61,058 nt of DNA, taken from an uncultured Anaerococcus sp. GTDB lineage: Bacteria; Bacillota; Clostridia; Tissierellales; Peptoniphilaceae. Location of the stretch: contig NZ_CALTUX010000008.1 in the NCBI RefSeq assembly GCF_943912825.1, positions 1 to 61,058 of the forward strand. The letters are read 5' to 3'. Both the position numbers and the translations under genes were made by a program. Shown here in pieces: positions 8,516 through 17,972 of the stretch (within the stretch, counting starts at the first letter, position 1; every line of letters starts with the position of its first letter). Under the pieces are notes generated by a model. The model saw only the letters and a program-made list of their open reading frames with translations, ran no database searches and was not told the origin of the DNA.

Positions 8516-10663
8516 CTAGTTTTGTTCTTTTTTATCGTTCTTGTAAGGTGATTCGTCTACTGGCCAAGCTTCAGCTTTTTCTGGCTTTTCTAAAAGGGCC
8601 TTCCTTGAAAGGTTTATCCTACCTTGTCTGTCAATTTCAGTAACCTTGACTTTGACTGTATCGCCAATAGCTAGTTCATCTTCAACCTTACCTACTCTAT
8701 GGTGGGCAATTTGTGATATGTGAAGGAGGCCTTCCTTACCTATTGCAATTTCAACAAAGGCACCAAAATTCATAATTCTTACGACTTTTCCTTCGTAGAT
8801 ATCGCCTGGTTTTGGATCTGTTACTATAGCTTTTATCATTTCTATAGCTTTCTTGCCGCTTGCTCCATTATCACTTGCTACTGTTATATGACCATCATCT
8901 TCTGTATCAATCTTTACACCTGTTGCATCGATGATTTTATTTATTGTCTTTCCACCAGAACCAATTACTTCACGCACCTTATCTGGGTCTATGTCTATTG
9001 TGTAAAGTCTTGGTGCATATTCAGAAAGCTCTTCTCTTGGCTTATCTATAGCTTTTTCTATGACATCAAGGATTCTAAATCTAGCATCCTTTGCATCAGC
9101 TAGAGATTGTTCAAGAACTTCTTTTGTTATACCTGATATTTTCATATCCATTTGTAGGGCTGTGATACCATCACGAGTACCTGCTACCTTAAAGTCCATG
9201 TCGCCAAGGTGATCTTCTAGGCCTTGGATATCTGTAAGTATTGATATAGAATCATCTTCCTTGATTAGACCCATAGCAATACCTGCTACTGGCTTTTTGA
9301 TTGGAACACCTGCATCCATTAGGGAAAGGGTTGAACCACAAATTGATGCTTGAGAGCTTGAACCATTTGATGATAATACTTCAGATACCACTCTTATTGT
9401 GTAAGGGAAGTCTTTTTCATCTGGTAATACAGGCACAAGGGCTCTTTCAGCTAGGTGGCCGTGACCTATCTCACGTCTACCTGGTCCTCTTAATGGTCTA
9501 ACATCTCCTACACAGAATGGTGGGAAATTGTATTGGTGCATGTATCTTTTTTGTATGTCTTCTACATTTAGGCCGTCAATTATTTGGCTATCTGCTGGAG
9601 AACCTAAGGTTACTACAGATAGGACTTGTGTTTGGCCTCTTTGGAATAAGCCTGAGCCGTGAACACGTGGAAGCACTTCAACTTCTGCAGATAGAGGTCT
9701 AATTTCAGTAAGGTCTCTGCCATCAGGTCTTATCTTATCGATTGATATCATTCTTCTTACTTCTTTTTTCATGATATCATCTATTCTTCTATGGATTTCA
9801 TCTTCGCTTTCTGGATAAGCTTCAAGGAATTTCTCCTTAGCTTCTTCTTCTATCCTAAAGATGTTATCTTCTCTTTCAGTCTTATCTGTTGTTCTGATTG
9901 AGTTTTTGATTTCTTCTTCAAAGTTTTCTGAAATTAGCCTATCAAGTTCACTTTCTATGTGAGCTTCTACTTCCTTTTTCTCCTTACCAATATCATCTAT
10001 TATTGTTTGGATAAAGTCGGAAATATCACCTATTTCTTCTAAGGCAAGTAGCATTGCTTCAAGCATCTCAGCTTCATCAAGCTCATTTGCTCCTGCTTCT
10101 ACCATGTTGATTGCGCCTTTTTTACCAGCTACAGTTAGCTCAAGGTCAGATTTTTTTCTATCTTCTTCTTTTGGGTTTACTATTAGCTTTCCATCAACTT
10201 TTCCTACCATACAAGCCCCAACTGGTCCGTCAAATGGTATGTCTGAAATGCCTAGGGCAATTGATGCACCTATTGTTGTTAGTGGGTCTGGAAGGTGGTC
10301 GTGGTCCATTGATAGAACTGTAGCTATAACTTGTACATCATTGTAGTAATTTTCTGGGAAAAGTGGTCTAAGAGGCCTATCCATTTGTCTAGCGATTAGA
10401 GTTGCTCCATCGCTTGCCTTTCCCTCTCTTCTTAGAAAGCCTCCAGGAATCTTACCTACAGCGTAGAGCTTTTCTTGGAAATCACAAATAAGTGGGAAGA
10501 AATCTATGCCATCTCTTGGTTTTTCGCTTGCTACTGCTGTTACAAGAAGGGATGTGTCCCCACTTTTTATGTAGCAGGCTCCATTGGCTTGTTCTGCAAA
10601 CTTACCTATGGTTACTTCTAATTCGTATCCGTTTTTTGAAGTGTAGTTGTAATTTTTGATCAT
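8516..10663 (-). CDS. pnp: Polynucleotide phosphorylase
   Basis: 3'-to-5' phosphorolytic exoribonuclease of mRNA turnover. The 715 residues contain two RNase PH domains joined by a helical domain, then KH (YTIDIDPDKVREVIGSGGKT) and S1 (GDIYEGKVVRIMNFGAFVEI) domains. Signatures such as FPPFCVGDVRP, GRREIGHGHLAERAL and DIQGLEDHLGDMDFKVAGT are intact. It follows rpsO by 41 bases with a stem-loop between, as in many bacteria where rpsO-pnp are co-transcribed and processed. Confidence 0.97.
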   Translation of the reverse strand: MIKNYNYTSKNGYELEVTIGKFAEQANGACYIKSGDTSLLVTAVASEKPRDGIDFFPLICDFQEKLYAVGKIPGGFLRREGKASDGATLIARQMDRPLRPLFPENYYNDVQVIATVLSMDHDHLPDPLTTIGASIALGISDIPFDGPVGACMVGKVDGKLIVNPKEEDRKKSDLELTVAGKKGAINMVEAGANELDEAEMLEAMLLALEEIGDISDFIQTIIDDIGKEKKEVEAHIESELDRLISENFEEEIKNSIRTTDKTEREDNIFRIEEEAKEKFLEAYPESEDEIHRRIDDIMKKEVRRMISIDKIRPDGRDLTEIRPLSAEVEVLPRVHGSGLFQRGQTQVLSVVTLGSPADSQIIDGLNVEDIQKRYMHQYNFPPFCVGDVRPLRGPGRREIGHGHLAERALVPVLPDEKDFPYTIRVVSEVLSSNGSSSQASICGSTLSLMDAGVPIKKPVAGIAMGLIKEDDSISILTDIQGLEDHLGDMDFKVAGTRDGITALQMDMKISGITKEVLEQSLADAKDARFRILDVIEKAIDKPREELSEYAPRLYTIDIDPDKVREVIGSGGKTINKIIDATGVKIDTEDDGHITVASDNGASGKKAIEMIKAIVTDPKPGDIYEGKVVRIMNFGAFVEIAIGKEGLLHISQIAHHRVGKVEDELAIGDTVKVKVTEIDRQGRINLSRKALLEKPEKAEAWPVDESPYKNDKKEQN

Positions 10664-10673
10664 TTAATCTCCT

Positions 10674-10699
10674 ATAAAATAAGGCGGGTTATCCCCGCC
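10674..10699 (-). terminator. Stem-loop between rpsO and pnp (terminator or processing site)
   Basis: GGCGGG-GATAA-CCCGCC (10683-10699), a strong 6-bp GC stem followed on the minus strand by TTATTTTAT. It lies directly after the rpsO stop and before the pnp ribosome site. It may partly terminate rpsO transcripts or act as an RNase cleavage site, as is known at the E. coli rpsO-pnp junction. Confidence 0.65.
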
Positions 10700-10704
10700 A
10701 GCAA

Positions 10705-10968
10705 TTAACCTCTTAGTCCAAGTCTTTCAACAATTGATCTATATCTTTCGATATCATTGTCTCTTAGATAAGTAAGCATACCTCTTCTACGTCTAATCAT
10801 CTTGTATAGTCCACGTCTTGAAGAGTGATCTTTTTTATTTGCTTTTAAGTGCTCAGTTAAGTCAGCTATTCTTTTTGATAGGATAGCGATTTGTACTTCT
10901 GGTGAGCCTGTGTCTTTTTCGTCTAATTGGTATTGTTTGATTATTTCTTGTCTTTGTTCTGCGTTCAT
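10705..10968 (-). CDS. rpsO: 30S ribosomal protein S15
   Basis: 87-residue primary 16S rRNA-binding protein of the small subunit. The family signature LTEHLKANKKDHSSRRGLYK is intact, as is the C-terminal RRRRGMLTYLRDND. A CGGAGG ribosome site precedes the ATG. It has its own promoter at the ribF boundary and a short leader. Confidence 0.98.
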   Translation of the reverse strand: MNAEQRQEIIKQYQLDEKDTGSPEVQIAILSKRIADLTEHLKANKKDHSSRRGLYKMIRRRRGMLTYLRDNDIERYRSIVERLGLRG

Positions 10969-11039
10969 AATTTCCTCCGTTTATTTGATTTGGCCTTACC
11001 GAGTATTAGTCGAGGTTTCATATACCCAGCAAAGCTAGC
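10969..11039 (-). promoter_or_regulatory. rpsO leader, possible S15 autoregulatory region
   Basis: About 70 bases lie between the predicted start point and the S15 start codon. They contain short complementary segments (for example AGCTAGCT, and a GCC/GGC pair) but no single dominant hairpin by eye. S15 controls its own mRNA in many bacteria with poorly conserved leader structures; assignment here is from position only. Confidence 0.35.
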
Positions 11040-11045
11040 TATACT

Positions 11046-11073
11046 ATTATACGCCCTATTTTTCTTTTGTAAA
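11046..11073 (-). promoter_or_regulatory. rpsO promoter
   Basis: Minus-strand TTTACA (11068-11073), 16-base spacer, TATAAT (11046-11051). The -35 box lies directly behind the ribF stop codon, so rpsO-pnp can be transcribed separately from the nusA operon. Confidence 0.75.
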
Positions 11074-11074
11074 C

Positions 11075-12019
11075 TTATTTTAGGTGTTTTTCTATATATT
11101 CTAGGCCTTGGGCCTTGTCCTTATCCATCTGATCTATCAATTCTTCAGCAGAGTTAAATTTAAAGTCAGGCCTAAAAAATTCTATAAATTCTACACTTAT
11201 ATTTTCCCCATATATATGCTTATCAAAATCATAGATATAAGATTCTATTTTCTTATCCTGACTTGTTTCAAAGGTAGGATTTGAACCAATATTTGTAAGA
11301 GCATAATAATATTTATCTCTTACAAATATTCTTGTAAGGTATACCCCATCTCTTGGTATTACATAAGGAAAACTTAAATCTAAGTTGGCTGTAGGAAAAT
11401 TTAGAGTCCTGCCCCTATGTCTGCCATGGACTACTTCCCCTCTAATCTTGTAGTATCTTCCAAGATACTTATTAGCCTTTAAAATTTCCCCTTCTTTTAC
11501 TAGCTCCCTAATATGTTTTGAAGAGATTTTATTTTTATCATCTTCAAGCTCAAAATCTATGATTTCAGCTTTATAGGAATAGATATTTTCATACTCTTTA
11601 AGTGTATCAATAGTGCCTTTGGCCTTATATCCAAAACGATAATCACTTCCTACTATTACAGCCTTTGCATTTAATTTTTCTGCTATGACTGTCTTTATAA
11701 ATTCTCTAGGGGATAATTCCATAAAGGCCTTGTCAAAATTAACCAGGCAGAAAGTTTTAATTCCCATTTCTGATAGAATTTCTATCTTATCTTCAAGGCT
11801 TGATAGGTATTTATCCTCATCTTTTACTGTCCTCTTGCCATCTTCCTTAAAAAGTAAAACAGATGGAGTAAGACCGTACTTATTAGATAAGTATATATTT
11901 TTTTCCATTAATTTCTGATGACCCAAGTGGACTCCGTCAAAATAACCTAGGGCAACTGCCTTTTTTTCAAGATCTGGCAAGTCGCTATTTAAATCATATA
12001 TTCTTATCTTATCTTTCAT
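11075..12019 (-). CDS. ribF: Bifunctional riboflavin kinase / FAD synthetase
   Basis: Makes FMN from riboflavin and then FAD. The N-terminal FAD synthetase (nucleotidyltransferase) domain shows AVALGYFDGVHLGHQKLMEK, and VIVGSDYRFGYKAKG; the C-terminal flavokinase domain shows VVHGRHRGRTLNFPTANL. 314 residues is normal. Its start overlaps the truB end by 11 bases, part of the conserved truB-ribF-rpsO order. Confidence 0.96.
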   Translation of the reverse strand: MKDKIRIYDLNSDLPDLEKKAVALGYFDGVHLGHQKLMEKNIYLSNKYGLTPSVLLFKEDGKRTVKDEDKYLSSLEDKIEILSEMGIKTFCLVNFDKAFMELSPREFIKTVIAEKLNAKAVIVGSDYRFGYKAKGTIDTLKEYENIYSYKAEIIDFELEDDKNKISSKHIRELVKEGEILKANKYLGRYYKIRGEVVHGRHRGRTLNFPTANLDLSFPYVIPRDGVYLTRIFVRDKYYYALTNIGSNPTFETSQDKKIESYIYDFDKHIYGENISVEFIEFFRPDFKFNSAEELIDQMDKDKAQGLEYIEKHLK

Positions 12020-12893
12020 AAAATACCTTCTCCATTTTTAGGAAATTTCTACCATCTTCGCTTGCAATTTTCGCAAGGCCTATAAAATCATTCTCTATAT
12101 AAATCCTAATTTCCCCATCTATTTGCTTATTTGTTAAGATTTTTTGACCATTTATGAGATTTTCTAGATATTTTTTATCTATGTCTAGTCTCTCCAAATG
12201 GTCAAGGGCTATATCTAGGGGTCTTAGTTTCTTGATTAGTTCATCTTTTGAAATTTCTAAAATATCTGCACTCTTTATCGAATCTTTTATATCAAGTTTG
12301 CCAACCCTAGATCTCTCTAGGTTTTCTACATGGGCGAAAGTCCCAAGTCTTATGCCAATATCATCTACCAAAGTCCTTATATAAGTACCCTTTGAGCAGG
12401 TTACTTCTATGCTTGCCCTTGGAAAGTCAAAGGATAAGAGCTTAATGTCATAAATTTTTACCTTACGGATTTTTCTTTCTATTTCTATGCCTTCTCTGGC
12501 CAGGTCATAAAGCTTTTTACCACCTACTTTTAGGGCTGAATACATAGGTGGTATTTGTTCTATTTGACCCTTAAAAGATTCCATTGCTTTTATAAATTCA
12601 TCTTTATTTATTGGTTTATCAGACCTTGCTGTTACTTCTCCCGCTGCATCTAGGGTATCTGTCCTAATACCAAGGATTAGATCTGTCTTATAGACCTTAT
12701 CCTTGGTCATCATATAGTCTGATACCCTGGTTGCTTTGCCGACTACTATCGGAAGGACTCCGCTTGCCTCAAGGTCCAAGGTTCCTGTATGGCCTACCTT
12801 TTTCATATCTAAAGCACGCCTTACAAAACTTACTACCCTTGCAGATGATATGCCCTTTTCTTTATCTATGTTAAGGATTCCCTTAAGACTCAT
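12009..12893 (-). CDS. truB: tRNA pseudouridine(55) synthase
   Basis: Makes pseudouridine 55 in the T-loop of tRNAs. The catalytic motif GHTGTLDLEASGVLPIVVGKAT holds the active Asp (about residue 40), and VTCSKGTYIRTLVDDIG is the second family motif. 294 residues, with a C-terminal PUA-like tail. It overlaps nrnA by 4 bases (ATGA type) and ribF by 11. Confidence 0.96.
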   Translation of the reverse strand: MSLKGILNIDKEKGISSARVVSFVRRALDMKKVGHTGTLDLEASGVLPIVVGKATRVSDYMMTKDKVYKTDLILGIRTDTLDAAGEVTARSDKPINKDEFIKAMESFKGQIEQIPPMYSALKVGGKKLYDLAREGIEIERKIRKVKIYDIKLLSFDFPRASIEVTCSKGTYIRTLVDDIGIRLGTFAHVENLERSRVGKLDIKDSIKSADILEISKDELIKKLRPLDIALDHLERLDIDKKYLENLINGQKILTNKQIDGEIRIYIENDFIGLAKIASEDGRNFLKMEKVFYER

Positions 12894-13855
12894 ATTTCTT
12901 TTAAAATCTCCAAGGCCTTCTTGCTAACTGCTTCTAAAGATTCATCAAAGATTGAAAATCCACTAGCCTTGATGTGGCCACCGCCACCATTATCTCTTGC
13001 AACTTTTGACACATCTGCAAATTTGCTTCTTAGGGATACCTTATATTCTCCATCATCATATTCCTTTACAATCATGGATATTTCTACTTCTTTTAGGTCT
13101 CTTAATTTATTTACTATTGACTCAGCATCTCCCATTTGTACATGGTATTTTTCAACTAAATCCTTGCTCGCAATGGCAAAGGCTTTTTTGTCAAAAAATT
13201 TAGCTGTCGATATAACTTCGTTATGAAATTGCATTACCTTTACTGGTTGTGATTGGTAAAGATTTCTATAAATATATTCATAGTCTACACCTGCTGTGAT
13301 TAGCTTGCCAGCTACATTAAAGGTGTATTCGTTGATATTTGCATACATAAACCTACCTGTATCTGTGCAAAGACCTGTAAATAGTAGGGTTCCTATGGTT
13401 TCATCCATTGGTAGGTCAAGCTTATCTATGATTTCATAAGCTAGCTCACATGTAGCTGGTGCTGTGTCATAGATTAGATTTAAATCGCAGTTGATTTTAC
13501 CGCCTACGTGGTGGTCTATTACTATAGTTTTATTTGAAGCTCTAGCAATAGGTGTAGCCTTTCCTATCCTATCAAATTCTGAACAGTCCATTATTATAAA
13601 AAGGTCATAAGAATCTCTGCTTGCTTCCTTATAATTTTCTATTTCTGGTAGGAAGAGGAGATAATCATCTATTGTATCTATGGCGATTACTTCTATATCC
13701 TTGCCATATAATTCTAAGGACCTTCTTAGGGCAAGGGTTGAACCCAGATTGTCTCCATCTGGGTTGACATGGCTTGCTATGGCGATTGTTTCTGCCTCAT
13801 CTACCATTTTGATAAATTCTTCTAATTTTTCTTTACTAATCCTGTCTATCTTCAT
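12890..13855 (-). CDS. nrnA: DHH-family bifunctional oligoribonuclease / pAp phosphatase
   Basis: Degrades RNA 2-5mers left by other RNases and removes pAp. DHH motifs: ASHVNPDGDNLGS, IMDCSEFDRIG, VIDHHVGG; the DHHA1 motif DNGGGGHIKASGF is C-terminal. The longer frame opens 33 bases upstream inside rbfA, but the ATG at 13855 (MKIDRISKEKLEEF) has an AAAGGA site and fits the family length (321 residues), so it is chosen. The gene lies between rbfA and truB, as in many clostridia. Confidence 0.92.
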   Translation of the reverse strand: MKIDRISKEKLEEFIKMVDEAETIAIASHVNPDGDNLGSTLALRRSLELYGKDIEVIAIDTIDDYLLFLPEIENYKEASRDSYDLFIIMDCSEFDRIGKATPIARASNKTIVIDHHVGGKINCDLNLIYDTAPATCELAYEIIDKLDLPMDETIGTLLFTGLCTDTGRFMYANINEYTFNVAGKLITAGVDYEYIYRNLYQSQPVKVMQFHNEVISTAKFFDKKAFAIASKDLVEKYHVQMGDAESIVNKLRDLKEVEISMIVKEYDDGEYKVSLRSKFADVSKVARDNGGGGHIKASGFSIFDESLEAVSKKALEILKEI

Positions 13856-14219
13856 TTGCTTTTTTATCCTTTGCGATTGTTTCTTCAATTAGCTTATTCA
13901 TATAGGCACCACGCTCAATTGAGTCATCAAATTTAAATCTAAATTCAGGCATGGACCTTAATCTCATCCTCTCACCTATTAGGACTTTGATATAACCTTT
14001 GGCTTGGTTGAGAGCTTGCATGGCATCTTCCTTGTTTTTGCTATCTCCAAGGACAGATACATAGACATCTGCATATGACAAATCATTTGTTACTTCTACA
14101 TCTGTAATTGATACCATTGCTTCTGTCGATAGTCTAGGATCAGAAAGGTCATCTCTAAGTATTTTAGAGACTTCCCTTTTGACTTCTTGTGATATCCTTG
14201 CGGTTCTTTTACTATTCAT
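13836..14219 (-). CDS. rbfA: 30S ribosome-binding factor A
   Basis: Late 30S maturation factor that binds near helix 1 of 16S rRNA. 127 residues, KH-like fold; RISQEVKREVSKILRDDLSDP and SYADVYVSVLG are family signatures, and RMRLRSMPEFRFKFDDSIERG is the conserved C-terminal segment. It starts 3 bases after the infB stop and overlaps nrnA by 20 bases. Confidence 0.96.
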   Translation of the reverse strand: MNSKRTARISQEVKREVSKILRDDLSDPRLSTEAMVSITDVEVTNDLSYADVYVSVLGDSKNKEDAMQALNQAKGYIKVLIGERMRLRSMPEFRFKFDDSIERGAYMNKLIEETIAKDKKANEDRQD

Positions 14220-14222
14220 CTA

Positions 14223-16364
14223 TTAACTTCTTTCTACTTCAACCATTTCGTAGGCTTCCATTACATCGCCTACCTTAACATCGTTAAATCTTTCTAGACC
14301 TATACCGCCTTCATAGCCGCTTTGAAGTTTGCTTGCATCATCTTTAAATCTCTTCATTGATGAGATTTCACCATCAAACACTACTATATTATCTCTAAGA
14401 AGTCTGATTTTAGATTTTCTTGTTACAAGGCCGTTTGTTACCATTACACCTGCAATTGTGCCTGCTCCTGGTATCTTGAAGGTTTCTCTTACCTCTGCCC
14501 TACCAAGTACATTTTCCTTAAATTCAGGCTCTAACATACCATTTATAGCTTTTTCTACATCTTCGATTGCTTCATAGATTACGCTATAGGTTCTAATTTC
14601 AATGTTATTATCCTTGGCTCTTTCTAGGGCCCCTTGGGTTGGTCTTACATTAAATCCTATTATTATGGCATTTGATGCTTGAGCAAGGAGGATATCTGAT
14701 TCGGTTATACCACCTACAGCTCCTGCTATTACTGATACCTTAACTTCTTCATTTGATAATTTTGTAAGGGAGCTACTTACAGCATCCACAGTACCCTTTA
14801 CATCTGTCTTAACTATGATGTTTAGCTCTTTTAGCTCGCCTTCAGCTATGTCTGAATACATATCTTCTAGATTTGTATTAGCCTTAGCTATTAGGCGTTC
14901 TTCACGTTTAAATTCTGCTGCCCTGTCTGCGTATTCACGTGCAACTTTTTCATCAGCTACAGCATAAATCTTATCTCCAGCTTCTGCTACATCTGATAGG
15001 CCTAGGATTTGAGCTGGTATTGATGGGCCAGCTTCTTTGATTGGCTTACCCTTTGAGTTAAACATTGCCCTTATCCTACCTGATGAAGATCCTGTTACTA
15101 CATAATCTCCAGCATGTAGAGTTCCTTTTTGAACAAGAACTGTGGCTACTGGTCCTCTTGATTTATCAAGTTCTGCTTCGATTATGATACCTACTGCTGC
15201 TCTATTTGGATTTGCCTTAAGTTCCCTAACTTCAGCTACTAAAAGTACCATTTCTAGAAGTTCATTTATTCCATCTCCAGTATGGGCTGATACTGGTACC
15301 ATTATAGTATCTCCGCCCCATTCTTCAGGTACAAGGCCATGTTCCATAAGTCCTTGCATTACCCTGTTTGGATCTGCTGTTTCCTTATCCATTTTATTTA
15401 TTGCTACTATTATTGGAATCTCAGCAGCCTTAGCGTGGTTTATAGCTTCTATTGTTTGTGGCATAACCCCATCATCTGCTGCTACTACTAGGATTGCTAC
15501 GTCTGTAGACTGAGCTCCCCTCATTCTCATTTCTGTAAAGGCTTCGTGGCCTGGTGTATCTAGGAAGGAAATTTGCTTACCATTGATATCAACGGTATAA
15601 GCACCTATATGTTGGGTTATCCCTCCGGCCTCTCCACGTGTTACAGATGTATTTCTTATGGCATCTAGTATACTTGTCTTGCCGTGGTCAACGTGACCCA
15701 TTACTGATACAACTGGTGGTCTTTCCACTAAATCTTCAGGCTTATCTTCATAGTCTAGGTCGTATGATTGCTCTTCAAGGGCATCATAAGCTTCTTCTTT
15801 GAAGATTTCCTTGCCAAAATCCATGGCTACTAGATTTGCAGTATCAAAGTCTATTTGATCGTTAAGTCCTGCCATTATGCCAAGACCTATAAGTTTTCCT
15901 ATTACAGAATTTGGACTTTCTCCAAGTTTGTCTGCAAAAGTTTTTACATTTACAGTTTCTGGTATTTCTATTCTTGATTCATTCTTAGCTTTCATATTTT
16001 TCTCTTGCCTATTATTTTTCTTTGATTTTCTCTTCTTATTTTTCTTTTTTCTATTCTTGCCAGTTGGTCTTGCTTCTTCGTCATCTTCATTTGCTATTGT
16101 CTTAGGGTCAATTTTTTTCTTTTCCCTTTTCTTTTCAACTGGTTTTTTAGCCTTAGGCTTTTGATCAATTATTTCTGCATCTTTTGAAGAATCTTCATTT
16201 AATTCTGTAAGATATTCATTTATTAATTTGCGGTCTTCTCCGCTAATCATTGACATATGGGATTTGATATTTATATTAAACTCTTCGTTTAAAATCTTAA
16301 TCATTTCCTTTGATTCCATCCCATTTTCTTTAGCCAATTCGTATACTCTTATTTTGTCAGCCAT
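14223..16364 (-). CDS. infB: Translation initiation factor IF-2
   Basis: GTPase that brings initiator fMet-tRNA to the 30S subunit. The 713 residues hold an IF2 N-terminal helix domain (1-50), a short Lys-rich linker (about 70-130), a second IF2_N domain, then the G domain: G1 VMGHVDHGKTS, G2 GGITQHIGAYTV, G3 DTPGHEAF, G4 NKMD. Domains II-IV (C1 and the fMet-tRNA-binding C2) follow to the end. In the usual operon ylxQ lies just upstream; here infB follows rnpM after 9 bases. Confidence 0.97.
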   Translation of the reverse strand: MADKIRVYELAKENGMESKEMIKILNEEFNINIKSHMSMISGEDRKLINEYLTELNEDSSKDAEIIDQKPKAKKPVEKKREKKKIDPKTIANEDDEEARPTGKNRKKKNKKRKSKKNNRQEKNMKAKNESRIEIPETVNVKTFADKLGESPNSVIGKLIGLGIMAGLNDQIDFDTANLVAMDFGKEIFKEEAYDALEEQSYDLDYEDKPEDLVERPPVVSVMGHVDHGKTSILDAIRNTSVTRGEAGGITQHIGAYTVDINGKQISFLDTPGHEAFTEMRMRGAQSTDVAILVVAADDGVMPQTIEAINHAKAAEIPIIVAINKMDKETADPNRVMQGLMEHGLVPEEWGGDTIMVPVSAHTGDGINELLEMVLLVAEVRELKANPNRAAVGIIIEAELDKSRGPVATVLVQKGTLHAGDYVVTGSSSGRIRAMFNSKGKPIKEAGPSIPAQILGLSDVAEAGDKIYAVADEKVAREYADRAAEFKREERLIAKANTNLEDMYSDIAEGELKELNIIVKTDVKGTVDAVSSSLTKLSNEEVKVSVIAGAVGGITESDILLAQASNAIIIGFNVRPTQGALERAKDNNIEIRTYSVIYEAIEDVEKAINGMLEPEFKENVLGRAEVRETFKIPGAGTIAGVMVTNGLVTRKSKIRLLRDNIVVFDGEISSMKRFKDDASKLQSGYEGGIGLERFNDVKVGDVMEAYEMVEVERS

Positions 16365-16373
16365 TTAATCACC

Positions 16374-16640
16374 TCATTTTACTTCATAAGCTTCTAACTC
16401 CTCATAAATATCATCATCTATTTTCATTTTAAAGGCTTGGTTTAGCTTATTAGACTTTCTAAGGCCCTTTAGGCATGCTTCATCTTTGCATACATAAGCG
16501 CCTCTTCCATTTACTTTTCCACTTTCATCTATCAAGATTCCTTCTTCTTTGTTATTTACAATCCTAAGAAGGTCTTTTTTATCTTTTAGAGAACCACATA
16601 CTATACATTTTCTCTGTGGTATCTTTCTAGTTTTTTTCAT
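16374..16640 (-). CDS. rnpM: YlxR-family RNA-binding protein (RnpM)
   Basis: 88 residues. The DUF448 signature IPQRKCIVCGSLKDKKDLLRI and NGRGAYVCKDEACL are clear. The Bacillus orthologue binds the RNase P RNA and slows its activity. The ATG at 16640 has a GAGG site seven bases upstream; the longer frame would need a TTG. The gene occupies its standard place after nusA, but the ribosomal L7Ae-like ylxQ that normally follows is missing. Confidence 0.88.
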   Translation of the reverse strand: MKKTRKIPQRKCIVCGSLKDKKDLLRIVNNKEEGILIDESGKVNGRGAYVCKDEACLKGLRKSNKLNQAFKMKIDDDIYEELEAYEVK

Positions 16641-16695
16641 TTTTAACCTCAAATTGAATATTTATTATTCATTTATAAAGTTTTTAGCATAAGGC

Positions 16696-17961
16696 CTAGT
16701 TTTCAAGGCTTTCATCAGCCTGGTCAAGATTTTCTAAAAAATCTTCGTCATCAGCCTCATCTTCATCAGATTCTTCTAAATCTATGTTAGCTTCTTCTGT
16801 TACAATATCTTCTTCAGCATCTGCGGCAGATTCAGCTAGGCTTTCATCACTTACTTCATCATTATTTTCAATGATTTCTTCTTCATCATTTAAACCTAAA
16901 ATCTCATCGATTTCTTCTTGGCTTAGACTATCAAATTCTAATTCTGATTTTATGTCGATTTTCCAACCAGTTAGCCTTGCTGCAAGTCTAGCGTTTTGAC
17001 CTTCCTTGCCTATAGCAAGTGAAAGTTGGCTATCATCTACTACTACAAGAGATTGCCTATTTTTCTCATTTATTAGGACCTTTATTATGTCAGCAGGTGA
17101 TAGGGCGTTTGATATGAAAGTTTCTGCATCTTTTGAATAATTGATTATATCAATCTTCTCACCTTGAAGACTTTCTACTATTGAATTTACCCTAGCTCCC
17201 TTATAGCCAATGCAGGCCCCTACAGCATCTATGGTTTCATCATTTGAATATACAGACATCTTTGTCCTAGAGCCTGCTTCTCTTGCTATAGAGTAAATTT
17301 CTATTATACCATCAGTTATTTCAGGTACTTCTAGCTCAAAAAGTCTTACTACTAGGTTTTCGCTTGATCTAGAGAGAACTATTTGAGGATCTTTTCCTGA
17401 GTTTCTTACTTCTTTTATAAGAAATTTCATTCTCTCATTTGGAGCATAGACCTCGTTAGGAACTTGCTCTTTTAGTGGAACAATTCCTTCTATCTTATCA
17501 AGGTTAACATAGACATTATATTTATCTTGTCTTTGGATAGAACCTGTTATAAGCTCATTTTCTCTGTCTAGATAATCCCCAAATAAGGTTTCTCTTTGGG
17601 CATCTCTTATCTTTTGTATTACGATATTTCTTGCAGTTTGGGCTGCAACCCTGCCGAAGTTTTTAGGTACAAGTTTTATTCTTGCCACATCACCTAGGCT
17701 AAGAGTAGGATCTACTTCCTTTGCATCTTTTAGACTGATTTGGCTAACCTTATCTTCTACTTCATCTACTACTTCTCTTAGGGCAAATACCCCAATCTCA
17801 CCTGTCTCGTGATCTATGACTACATCAACATTTTCTTGATTGTCATAATTTTTTTGATAACTTTTTACAAGCGCCTTTTCTAGGGCTTCTAGGATTACAT
17901 CTTTTTCGATATTTTTATCCTTACAAAGCTCATCAAGGGCTGCCATAAAGTCTTTGTTCAT
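16696..17961 (-). CDS. nusA: Transcription termination/antitermination factor NusA
   Basis: RNA polymerase elongation factor that promotes pausing and hairpin-dependent termination. The 421 residues contain the N-terminal RNAP-binding domain, S1 (ENELITGSIQRQDKYNVYVN), KH1 and KH2 (VGACIGYKGARVNSIVESLQ, and LAIGKEGQNARLAARLTGWK). After residue 350 comes a very acidic Asp/Glu tail of about 70 residues. It follows rimP by 11 bases. A terminator-like hairpin in the rimP leader may be a NusA-responsive control element. Confidence 0.97.
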   Translation of the reverse strand: MNKDFMAALDELCKDKNIEKDVILEALEKALVKSYQKNYDNQENVDVVIDHETGEIGVFALREVVDEVEDKVSQISLKDAKEVDPTLSLGDVARIKLVPKNFGRVAAQTARNIVIQKIRDAQRETLFGDYLDRENELITGSIQRQDKYNVYVNLDKIEGIVPLKEQVPNEVYAPNERMKFLIKEVRNSGKDPQIVLSRSSENLVVRLFELEVPEITDGIIEIYSIAREAGSRTKMSVYSNDETIDAVGACIGYKGARVNSIVESLQGEKIDIINYSKDAETFISNALSPADIIKVLINEKNRQSLVVVDDSQLSLAIGKEGQNARLAARLTGWKIDIKSELEFDSLSQEEIDEILGLNDEEEIIENNDEVSDESLAESAADAEEDIVTEEANIDLEESDEDEADDEDFLENLDQADESLEN

Positions 17962-17972
17962 AACTTCTCCTT

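Noticed and set aside
8720..9103. 127-codon open frame on the plus strand across pnp
   Set aside because: Antisense to a certain pnp gene, Cys/Tyr-rich without family motifs and without a ribosome site; a shadow frame.
15142..15513. 123-codon plus-strand open frame across infB
   Set aside because: Shadow of the conserved GTPase domain on the other strand.
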